Shown piece by piece: positions 29,788 to 36,200 of a DNA stretch of 36,200 nt. A program made the translations under genes and the position numbers. Position 1 is the first letter of the stretch; each line of letters opens with the position of its first letter. The DNA comes from RGIG5579 sp045597125. GTDB taxonomy: Bacteria > Bacillota > Clostridia > Oscillospirales > SIG627. The DNA lies in NCBI GenBank assembly GCA_045597125.1, contig JAZODR010000053.1:1-36200 (forward strand), written 5' to 3'. The notes beneath the pieces are model-generated. The model did no database searches. It was not told the origin of the DNA and worked only from the letters and a program-made list of their open reading frames with translations.

Positions 29788-29813
29788 AAGGAGGCATCTG
29801 CCTCCTTATTTTA
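29788..29813. terminator. Terminator between convergent genes
   Basis: AAGGAGGC (29788-29795) pairs with GCCTCCTT (29800-29807), followed by ATTTTAAT. The minus-strand S1 gene stops at 29811-29813, so the hairpin also lies just past its stop codon. Confidence 0.82.
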
Positions 29814-30710
29814 ATATGTTTGATATCGAAAATCGCGGATATTGCCTTCGCGGATGAAATATTCGGGCGGTAAAGGCGCGGGCGCGCGGAAGGTGTCGAT
29901 GAGTACCAGCTTAATCTTCATTTTTTGGGGAATGATGCTTTTGATATAGACCGAGCAGCCATCGCCGGGTTTTACATCGTCTCGCCATTCCGCAAGGCCT
30001 GCCAAGTTGGGCGTAAGCTCAATGAAAACTCCATAGGGTTCTACGCTTCGCACCACGCCCATTACCGTTTGCCCCGCGCGAAAACGATCTGCGTTTTCTT
30101 GCCAGGTGCCCAGCAATTCCTTATGGGTCAGACTGATCCTGCCGCGGCTTCCCAAACGGCGGTCATCCCTTGCGCGAACGGCGCAGAGCAGCTCCTGCCC
30201 GGGGAAAAAGCGGTCGGAGGGATGGGAGATGCGGGATACGGAAATGCAGTCAATGGAAATAAGAGAGGGGATGCCGCAACCGATATCGCAAAAGGCTCCG
30301 AAGGGCTCCAGATGGGTTACCTTGGCGGGGAGAATATCGCCGTCCTCCAGGGTATCCAGATATTCGGTAAGGCATTTTTCCTGAGCTTTTTTTCTTGAAA
30401 GGAACAGACGCGGTTCGGGATATTCTTCGATGCGGTCAATGAGAAAGACGCATGCTTTCCCTACGCGGGTAATGACGGCAATATCACGAATTTCCCCGTC
30501 GTCCTCTACCACGGATACCTCCTTCTTTGGCATAAAGGCGGGAAAGCCGCCCAAATCAAAGCGCAGAGTGAGATCCGGCTCACATTTTTGCGCCACTGCT
30601 TCTAAAAGTTTTCCGTTTTCCATGGCCGATTCCAATGCCGCAAGAGAGACCATTGCCCCGCGATTTTCATCGGTGTGAAGCAAGTTTCCCTCAGGAAAGA
30701 ATGTTGTCAT
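29811..30710 (-). CDS. S1-domain RNA-binding protein
   Basis: 299 residues with up to three S1 (OB-fold) modules. One at about 33-106 is degenerate. Clearer ones lie at about 122-196 (GDILPAKVTHLEPFGAFCDIGCGIPSL...RISLTHKE) and 211-272 (GQTVMGVVRSVEPYGVFIELTPNLAGLAE). It is shorter than true ribosomal protein S1 and lacks an IspH fusion; similar Clostridial proteins are often named S1-like or RpsA-like. A role in mRNA binding or ribosome association is inferred from the domain only. GGAGG lies seven bases before the ATG on the minus strand. It is transcribed divergently from the chloride transporter gene. Confidence 0.88.
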   Translation of the reverse strand: MTTFFPEGNLLHTDENRGAMVSLAALESAMENGKLLEAVAQKCEPDLTLRFDLGGFPAFMPKKEVSVVEDDGEIRDIAVITRVGKACVFLIDRIEEYPEPRLFLSRKKAQEKCLTEYLDTLEDGDILPAKVTHLEPFGAFCDIGCGIPSLISIDCISVSRISHPSDRFFPGQELLCAVRARDDRRLGSRGRISLTHKELLGTWQENADRFRAGQTVMGVVRSVEPYGVFIELTPNLAGLAEWRDDVKPGDGCSVYIKSIIPQKMKIKLVLIDTFRAPAPLPPEYFIREGNIRDFRYQTY

Positions 30711-30744
30711 ATTTTTGCCTCCGGCTTTTTTGTGTTTTTTTTCA

Positions 30745-30772
30745 TTGTATGCAGCAAAACGCGTGATAGAAT
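30745..30772 (+). promoter_or_regulatory. Possible upstream promoter for the chloride transporter
   Basis: TTGTAT (30745-30750) and TAGAAT (30767-30772) are 16 bases apart. It precedes a better candidate by about 45 bases; the two may act in tandem. Confidence 0.4.
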
Positions 30773-30790
30773 GTGCAGCACGGGAAAATC

Positions 30791-30819
30791 TTGCGTTTTT
30801 TATACCTTTGTGTTAGAAT
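30791..30819 (+). promoter_or_regulatory. Probable promoter for the chloride transporter
   Basis: TTGCGT (30791-30796) and TAGAAT (30814-30819) are 17 bases apart, with TG at 30811-30812 forming an extended -10. Transcription would begin about 22 bases before the ATG at 30849. Confidence 0.65.
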
Positions 30820-30848
30820 GGGCAAAATTAAAAAAAGAGGCGCAAAAT

Positions 30849-32378
30849 ATGAGCGAAAAAAAAGAGATTCGAACCCATTTGACCTCGTCGGTGTTGCCCG
30901 CGTTGATATTTGGAGTCGTGTCGGGTGTTTGTGCGGGTGTGGCAGTAACGTTTTATAAATTCTGTGCTAAGGGCGCGGTGAACGCATCCTTGGATTTTTT
31001 CGCATATTTAAAGGAGCATTTGTGGATGCTTCCCGCGGTGGCGGCACTTGCTTTCGTTGCGGTGGTTTTTCTTAGTATCATTTATAAAAAAGAGCCGGAT
31101 TTACAGGGCGGCGGAATTCCCGCTTCCGTGGGAACTTTGCGCGGTCTTTTCACCATTCATCCTGTGAAAAACGCGGCGGGAAGTTTTCTCTTATCTTTGA
31201 TTTCCTTCTTGTTTGGAGTGCCTTTGGGAACGGAGGGCCCATCGGTTCAGCTTAGTACCGCCTTGGGTGCGGGGGCAGCAAGATGCGCCCCGAAAAAATG
31301 GCGGGCTTGGGAGCGTTTTTCTATGACGGGCGGCGCTTCTGCAGGTTTTTCCGTGGCAACGGGTGCACCTCTTTCGGGTATTTTCTTTGCGGTAGAGGAG
31401 GCGCACGGGCGCATTTCTCCTCTCATTGTGCTAACGGCGGTGGTGGCGGTGCTCTTTGCTGAATTGTGCGCTTGTGTACTCTCTCCCTTATTGGGAGTGG
31501 ATGTTGCTTTGCTGGAGGTTGCGGATTTTGAGCCCCTGGTATTGAGTGAATTCTGGATGCCACTTTTGGCAGGAGTGGTTATGGGTGTTTTTGCCTATGT
31601 TTTCCTGCGGTTTTATCATTTGGTGGATGGTCTTTTGCGTAGGAAGTGGCATGTACCTCAGCAGGTTAAAATTTTTGCGGTGTTTTGTGCTACTTTGGTC
31701 GCAGGACTTTTTTCTACTCAGTTTATTTCTACAGGACATCATATCATTACCGAATTTTTTCATTATACCCCGTCCCTTCTTTTTTTGGGAGCGATTCTGG
31801 CGGTTCGGTCCTTGTTGACTTTGTCTGCCAATGTTTCCGGAATTACGGGAGGCATCTTTCTTCCTTTGCTTGCCATTGGCAGTACCGTGGGCGCTATTTT
31901 CGGAAAGGTTTTGTCCACCGATGAGGAATTTGTTCCGCTTTTCGTGGTATTCGGTATTGCGGGATGCGTTTCGGGAATGATGAAAATGCCTTTGACATCC
32001 ATTCTTTTCGGCGTGGAGGTGCTGGGTCTTTCCCGTAATCTTTTGCCGCTGGTTTTGGTATGCGTACTAGCTTATGCGATTCCTGAAGCATTGGGGGAGG
32101 AATCCATTGGCGAGTGTGTGTTGGCGCGCAGAAAGGAGCTTTTGCACAAAGGCAAGACTTTTACCGAAGAAGAAATAAAGCTTTCCGTGGAACAGGGCGC
32201 TTTTGCTGTGGGCAAGGAGATTCGTGATATTTTTTGGCCCGATGGGGTACGGGTTTTGTCTGTGGAAAAAGCTGCGAAGGGTCATTTGCTTGTCTCCGGG
32301 GATGTACTTTTGGTTCGCATTGCTACATTTGACCGAGAAAAGGCCATGGATGAATTGCTTCATATAGTGAAAAGGTAA
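30849..32378 (+). CDS. ClC-family chloride channel/antiporter with TrkA-C-like tail
   Basis: 509-residue polytopic membrane protein of the ClC family. The selectivity loops are GGGIP (87-91), where most members have GSGIP, GTEGP (127-131) containing the gating glutamate E129, and GITGGIFLP. Retention of the glutamate favours proton-coupled exchange; loss of the serine in the first loop may change anion preference. The last 60 residues (FAVGKEIRDIFWPDGVRVLSV...SGDVLLVRI) look like a TrkA-C ligand-binding domain, a common fusion in Firmicute ClC proteins. The start at 30849 is chosen from MSEKKEIRTH with GAGG upstream; reading further back would run through the promoter. Single-gene unit, probably. 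Confidence 0.92.
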   Translation: MSEKKEIRTHLTSSVLPALIFGVVSGVCAGVAVTFYKFCAKGAVNASLDFFAYLKEHLWMLPAVAALAFVAVVFLSIIYKKEPDLQGGGIPASVGTLRGLFTIHPVKNAAGSFLLSLISFLFGVPLGTEGPSVQLSTALGAGAARCAPKKWRAWERFSMTGGASAGFSVATGAPLSGIFFAVEEAHGRISPLIVLTAVVAVLFAELCACVLSPLLGVDVALLEVADFEPLVLSEFWMPLLAGVVMGVFAYVFLRFYHLVDGLLRRKWHVPQQVKIFAVFCATLVAGLFSTQFISTGHHIITEFFHYTPSLLFLGAILAVRSLLTLSANVSGITGGIFLPLLAIGSTVGAIFGKVLSTDEEFVPLFVVFGIAGCVSGMMKMPLTSILFGVEVLGLSRNLLPLVLVCVLAYAIPEALGEESIGECVLARRKELLHKGKTFTEEEIKLSVEQGAFAVGKEIRDIFWPDGVRVLSVEKAAKGHLLVSGDVLLVRIATFDREKAMDELLHIVKR

Positions 32379-32396
32379 AACAAACCATCGCGCCTA

Positions 32397-32424
32397 TTGA
32401 ATTTTGGAAAAAAATGTGTATAAT
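32397..32424 (+). promoter_or_regulatory. Probable promoter for metG-tatD
   Basis: TTGAAT (32397-32402) and a perfect TATAAT (32419-32424) are 16 bases apart. The transcript would have a leader of about 55 bases. I see no T-box or S-box motif in it. Confidence 0.7.
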
Positions 32425-32485
32425 AGATTGTAATTATAAAATGGAAAGAGGCTCATTCGCCCCTTTTCGGAAACGAGGTCTCGTT

Positions 32486-34414
32486 ATGGAAAAACAAAAG
32501 TATTATATTACCACCGCCATTGCTTACACCTCTCGTAAGCCTCATATCGGCAATGTGTATGATCCCGTCCTTGCCGATGCCATCGCCCGCTATAAGCGAA
32601 TGATGGGCTTTGATGTGTATTACCTTACCGGCTCTGACGAGCATGGCCAGAAGATTGAGGAGCTTGCTAAGGCCCAGGGTATTGAGCCTAAGGCGTATGT
32701 AGATAGAGTTGCCGCCCAAATTAAAGAGGTTTGGGACGGTATGAATATTTCCTACGACCGTTTTATCCGTACCACCGATGCCGATCATGAGGACGCGGTG
32801 GAAAAGATTTTTAAAAAGCTGCTGGAAAAAGGCGATATTTATAAAGGAGAATACGAAGGAAAATACTGCGTTCCTTGCGAATCCTTCTTCACCGCTTCTC
32901 AGTTGAAGGAGGGCGGTCTTTGCCCCGATTGCGGAAGACCCTGCGTGGATGCTAAGGAGGAAGCGTACTTCCTGCGTCTTTCCAAATATGCCGATAGATT
33001 GGTGCAGTATTACGAGGAAAATCCCGATTTCTTCACTCCCCTTTCCCGCAAAGCCGAAATGATTAATAACTTTATTAAGCCCGGCCTTGCTGATTTGTGC
33101 GTTTCCCGCTCTACCTTCTCTTGGGGTGTTAAGGTTAAGGACGATCCCAGACACGTTATTTACGTCTGGATTGATGCTTTGTCCAATTATATTACCGCGC
33201 TGGGCTACAATCCCGATGGCAGCGGTGAGAATTTTGCCAAGTATTGGCCCGCTGATCTCCACGTTATCGGAAAGGACATCGTCCGTTTTCATACCATCTA
33301 TTGGCCCATTCTTTTGATGGCGCTGGATCTTCCTTTGCCTAAGCGTGTGCTGGGTCACCCTTGGTTGCTCTTTGGCGAGGATAAAATGAGTAAATCCAAG
33401 GGCAACGTGGTTTATTCCGACGAAATGGCAGAGGTATTCGGTGTGGATGCGGTTCGTTATTACCTTCTGTCCGAAATGCCCTTCGCGCAGGACGGCAATA
33501 TTACCTATGAGTCTATGATTGCCAAATTCAATGCAGATCTTGCCAATACCTTGGGTAATCTGGTGAGCCGCAGTGTGGCAATGGCAGTGAAATATTTTGA
33601 CGGTAAGGTGAGCCGCCCTGCCGCTTTCGAGAATGAATTTGATTTAGATTTAATAGATTGTCAGAAGAAGGCCTTCGATGCGTTGAACGCAGGCTTTGAT
33701 AATCTCCATATCGGAGATAGCATCAATGCGGTAATGGATTTTGCCAAGCGATGCAATAAGTATATTGACGAAACCATGCCTTGGGCTTTGGCAAAAGATG
33801 AGGCGCAGAAGGCGCGTCTGGAAGCGGTATTGTACAATCTTCTGGAGGCAATCCGTCGCATCGGCGTGATGCTGACTCCCTTTATGCCCGCTACCGCAGA
33901 AAAAATTGCAAAAGCCGTTTGTTGTGACCTTGCCGCGGATTTTGATACCGTGACTGCACCCTTTGGTGTACCCGAAGCCTTTGCGGTTTCTACTTGCGAG
34001 CCGCTTTTTGCCCGTCTGGATGCCGAGAAACTCATTAAGGAATTGACCGAAAAGGCAAAACAGAATGCCGCTAAGGAAGAAGATGCCAAGGCGCCCTGCA
34101 CCTTTGATGATTTTTGCAAGATTGAATTGGTGTGCGCCGAGGTTCTGGAATGTGAAAATGTTCCCAAGAGTGAAAAACTATTGAAATTTAAACTGAATGT
34201 TGGTACGGAAGAAAGACAAGTGCTTTCGGGTGTTGCCAAATTCCATAAGGCACAAGATTTGGTAGGCAAAAAATTGGTTTTGGTGAAAAATCTTCTCCCT
34301 CGTAAGATGATGGGTCTGGAATCCCATGGTATGCTTCTTTCTACCGAGGCTGAGGGCAAGGTTTGCCTGATTCAGCTTCCCGATGATACGCCTGCAGGCG
34401 CAAATATCGGCTGA
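32486..34414 (+). CDS. metG: Methionyl-tRNA synthetase
   Basis: Class I synthetase charging initiator and elongator tRNA-Met; 642 residues. The HIGH motif appears as PHIGNVY (19-25) and KMSKS at 300-304. The connective-peptide zinc knuckle uses C128, C131, C146 and C149. An anticodon-binding helical domain follows, then a C-terminal Trbp111-type tRNA-binding domain from about residue 540 (FCKIELVCAEVLECENVPKSEKLL). ATG 32486 has GAGG (32475-32478) seven bases upstream; an in-frame ATG at 32414 overlaps the promoter. The site lies in a small inverted repeat AACGAG/CTCGTT (32472-32485), which could mask it. tatD follows at once, the normal Firmicute pairing. Confidence 0.97.
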   Translation: MEKQKYYITTAIAYTSRKPHIGNVYDPVLADAIARYKRMMGFDVYYLTGSDEHGQKIEELAKAQGIEPKAYVDRVAAQIKEVWDGMNISYDRFIRTTDADHEDAVEKIFKKLLEKGDIYKGEYEGKYCVPCESFFTASQLKEGGLCPDCGRPCVDAKEEAYFLRLSKYADRLVQYYEENPDFFTPLSRKAEMINNFIKPGLADLCVSRSTFSWGVKVKDDPRHVIYVWIDALSNYITALGYNPDGSGENFAKYWPADLHVIGKDIVRFHTIYWPILLMALDLPLPKRVLGHPWLLFGEDKMSKSKGNVVYSDEMAEVFGVDAVRYYLLSEMPFAQDGNITYESMIAKFNADLANTLGNLVSRSVAMAVKYFDGKVSRPAAFENEFDLDLIDCQKKAFDALNAGFDNLHIGDSINAVMDFAKRCNKYIDETMPWALAKDEAQKARLEAVLYNLLEAIRRIGVMLTPFMPATAEKIAKAVCCDLAADFDTVTAPFGVPEAFAVSTCEPLFARLDAEKLIKELTEKAKQNAAKEEDAKAPCTFDDFCKIELVCAEVLECENVPKSEKLLKFKLNVGTEERQVLSGVAKFHKAQDLVGKKLVLVKNLLPRKMMGLESHGMLLSTEAEGKVCLIQLPDDTPAGANIG

Positions 34415-34415
34415 T

Positions 34416-35204
34416 ATGGGTCTGTTTGATAGCCACGCCCATTACGACGACCCTCGCTTTTCGGGTGATTTGGATGAAGTGGTTTCGCTGATTTCTTCAG
34501 AAAGCGAGATTTGTCCTTGCGGGGTTGAGTATGTGGTGAATATCGGGTGTGACGTGCCTACCAGCCGGCTGTGTCTGGATTTGGCGGATCGGTATCCCCT
34601 CTTTTACGCCGCCGTGGGAATTCATCCCCAGGATGCCCATACCTTTGATGAAAATTCCATTGCGGAATTGAAAGAAATGCTGCGTCATCCTAAGGCGGTT
34701 GCCATTGGTGAGATTGGTCTGGATTATAAATATGAAAATGCTCCCCGTCAGGTGCAAAAGGACGTGTTTCGCCGTTTGATGGAGCTGAGTCGTGAAACGG
34801 GCTATCCCGTCTGCGTACACGATCGGGATGCTCACGGCGACGTGTTTGATATCATTCGGGAGTTTCCCGATGTGCAGGGTGTGATGCATTCCTTTTCTTC
34901 TTCCCCCGAAATGGCGCGGCAGTATGTGAAAATGGGCTGGTATATCTCCTTTTCGGGGACGGTGACCTTTAAAAATGCCGCTGTCGTGCCCGAAGCGGCG
35001 AAGGTCGTTCCCTTGGACCGCCTTCTGGTAGAAACGGATGCTCCGTATCTTGCACCCGTCCCCTATCGGGGTAAGCGAAATAAATCTTGCTATGCCTACG
35101 CTACTTGCGCAAGACTGGCAGAGCTTCACGGGGTCACCACCGAGCAAATGATACAAATTACCCGCGAAAATGCCCTGCGCTTTTTCAAAATGTTACAAAA
35201 ATAA
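34416..35204 (+). CDS. tatD: TatD-family metal-dependent nuclease
   Basis: 262-residue TIM-barrel hydrolase related to B. subtilis YabD. Metal ligands are H7 and H9 in DSHAHYDD, the glutamate of GEIGLDY near residue 94, histidines in CVHDRDAH and MHSFSSS, and the aspartate in VETDAPYLAP. Family members act as 3'-5' exonucleases or DNA repair nucleases. The start is ATG 34416, one base after the metG stop; no separate ribosome site is clear, so coupling to metG is likely. A longer reading from 34383 would overlap metG and lacks homology. Confidence 0.93.
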   Translation: MGLFDSHAHYDDPRFSGDLDEVVSLISSESEICPCGVEYVVNIGCDVPTSRLCLDLADRYPLFYAAVGIHPQDAHTFDENSIAELKEMLRHPKAVAIGEIGLDYKYENAPRQVQKDVFRRLMELSRETGYPVCVHDRDAHGDVFDIIREFPDVQGVMHSFSSSPEMARQYVKMGWYISFSGTVTFKNAAVVPEAAKVVPLDRLLVETDAPYLAPVPYRGKRNKSCYAYATCARLAELHGVTTEQMIQITRENALRFFKMLQK

Positions 35205-35222
35205 AAATTTTGCATTTTTCTC

Positions 35223-35251
35223 TTGTAATTTTTGGAAATTTGTTCTATACT
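35223..35251 (+). promoter_or_regulatory. Promoter of the gap gene
   Basis: TTGTAA (35223-35228) and TATACT (35246-35251) are 17 bases apart. The leader of about 40 bases contains AAAGGAG (35284-35290), well placed for the ATG at 35298. No terminator is visible between tatD and this promoter. Confidence 0.8.
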
Positions 35252-35297
35252 AACTGATGGTAAAAAAATAAAATATAAACATAAAGGAGAAACTACC

Positions 35298-36200
35298 ATG
35301 TCTGTAAAAGTTGCCATTAACGGTTTCGGTCGTATCGGCCGTCTTGCTTTCCGCCAGATGTTCGGCGCTGAAGGCTACGAAGTCGTCGCTATCAACGACC
35401 TGACCAGCCCGAAGATGCTTGCTCATCTTCTGAAGTATGACTCTGCACAGGGCCGCTACGGCAAGTGCGTTGAGGCTACCGAGGATTCCATCATTGTCGA
35501 AGGCAAGGAAATCAAGATCTACGCCATCAAGGACGCTGCTGAGTGCCCCTGGGGTGAGCTGGGTGTCGACGTTGTTCTCGAGTGCACCGGTTTCTACACC
35601 TCCAAGGAAAAGGCTTCCGCTCATGTGAAGGCTGGCGCCAAGAAGGTCGTCATCTCTGCTCCCGCAGGCAATGACCTCCCCACCATCGTCTACAATGTCA
35701 ACCATGAGACTCTGAAGGCTGAGGACACCGTTATCTCCGCTGCTTCCTGCACCACCAACTGCCTGGCTCCCATGGCTAAGGCTCTCAACGACTACGCTGC
35801 TATCCAGAGCGGTATCATGACCACCGTTCATGCTTACACCGGCGACCAGATGATCCTGGACGGCCCGCAGCGTAAGGGCGATCTCCGTCGTGCACGTGCC
35901 GGCGCTGTCAACATCGTCCCCAACTCCACCGGCGCAGCTAAGGCTATCGGCCTGGTTATCCCGGAACTGAACGGCAAGCTCATCGGCTCCGCTCAGCGTG
36001 TTCCCACCCCCACCGGCTCCACCACCATCCTGGTTGCAGTCGTGAAGGGCGCTAACGTCACCAAGGAAGGCATCAATGCTGCTATGAAGGCTGCTGCTAC
36101 CGAGTCCTTCGGCTACACCGAGGAAGAGCTCGTGTCCTCCGACATCATCGGCATCACCTATGGCTCCCTGTTTGACGCTACCCAGACCATGGTCGCCAAG
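35298..36200 (+). CDS. gap: Glyceraldehyde-3-phosphate dehydrogenase, 3' end outside window
   Basis: Glycolytic NAD-dependent oxidation of glyceraldehyde 3-phosphate; 301 residues visible, open at the right edge. The Rossmann motif is INGFGRIGR (7-15), and the catalytic cysteine is in AASCTTNCLAPMAK. The phosphate-binding stretch AVNIVPNSTGAAKAIGLVIPELNGK and the histidine in TTVHAYTGDQ are intact. D33 in VAINDLT after the glycine-rich loop favours NAD over NADP. C-ending codons predominate, as in the oxidoreductase gene at the left edge, fitting high expression. It has its own promoter and ribosome site. About 35 residues are probably missing at the C-terminus. Confidence 0.97.
   Translation, partial: MSVKVAINGFGRIGRLAFRQMFGAEGYEVVAINDLTSPKMLAHLLKYDSAQGRYGKCVEATEDSIIVEGKEIKIYAIKDAAECPWGELGVDVVLECTGFYTSKEKASAHVKAGAKKVVISAPAGNDLPTIVYNVNHETLKAEDTVISAASCTTNCLAPMAKALNDYAAIQSGIMTTVHAYTGDQMILDGPQRKGDLRRARAGAVNIVPNSTGAAKAIGLVIPELNGKLIGSAQRVPTPTGSTTILVAVVKGANVTKEGINAAMKAAATESFGYTEEELVSSDIIGITYGSLFDATQTMVAK

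Noticed and set aside
32425..32485. T-box or SAM riboswitch upstream of metG
   Set aside because: The leader is only about 55 bases and lacks the T-box core sequence, a terminator pair and the S-box layout. serS likewise has no such leader.

Overview
The window is chromosomal DNA around the replication origin of a low-to-moderate GC, anaerobic Firmicute, most likely a member of the Clostridia. The evidence is the gene order dnaA-dnaN-recF-remB-gyrB-gyrA, a primosome of DnaD plus a DnaI-type loader, a Noc-like second ParB, perfect Firmicute-type parS sites, pyruvate:ferredoxin oxidoreductase, a type III glutamine synthetase, and strong AGGAG ribosome binding sites. I see no insertion sequence, prophage, CRISPR array, tRNA or rRNA gene, and no gene-free stretch longer than 300 bases.

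Region 1 (1-4740) reads rightward and ends at dnaA. It holds the 3' part of pyruvate:ferredoxin oxidoreductase, a dCMP deaminase, glutamine synthetase III, and an unrecognised single-pass membrane protein. Region 2 (4741-13954) is the origin block. dnaA has an AT-palindromic promoter. The dnaA-dnaN gap looks like a Bacillus-type unwinding region: tandem boxes, a short GC step, CTA-type trios, then an AT-rich tract. It also sits where strand composition flips from C-rich to G-rich. dnaN, recF, remB, gyrB and gyrA follow. The gyrB-gyrA gap carries a second, unexpected set of DnaA-box-like repeats arranged as a large inverted repeat.

Region 3 (13938-18996) is a tightly overlapping rightward run: Sfp-type phosphopantetheinyl transferase, RNHCP zinc protein, FtsK/SpoIIIE translocase, phosphohexomutase and DUF896 protein. 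It ends in a bidirectional terminator. The leftward pair dnaD-dnaI (20974-19034) meets it from the other side. Region 4 (21171-23788) is the segregation module: a Noc-like ParB, two parS sites arranged as inverted repeats, a consensus promoter, parA and parB. Origin firing, helicase loading, topology control and segregation are therefore encoded within about 19 kb.

Region 5 (23834-36200) is housekeeping: serS, two membrane proteins (one with MORN repeats), nrdR, ppa, the infC-rpmI-rplT operon with an attenuator-like leader and an apparent AUA start codon, a YbaK/ProX-type tRNA-editing protein, a small membrane protein, a leftward S1-domain protein, a ClC chloride transporter, metG-tatD, and gap, which is cut by the window edge. 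I do not find a clearly new multi-gene system. The least explained signals are non-coding: the gyrB-gyrA repeat block, the parS palindrome pair and the infC start/leader.
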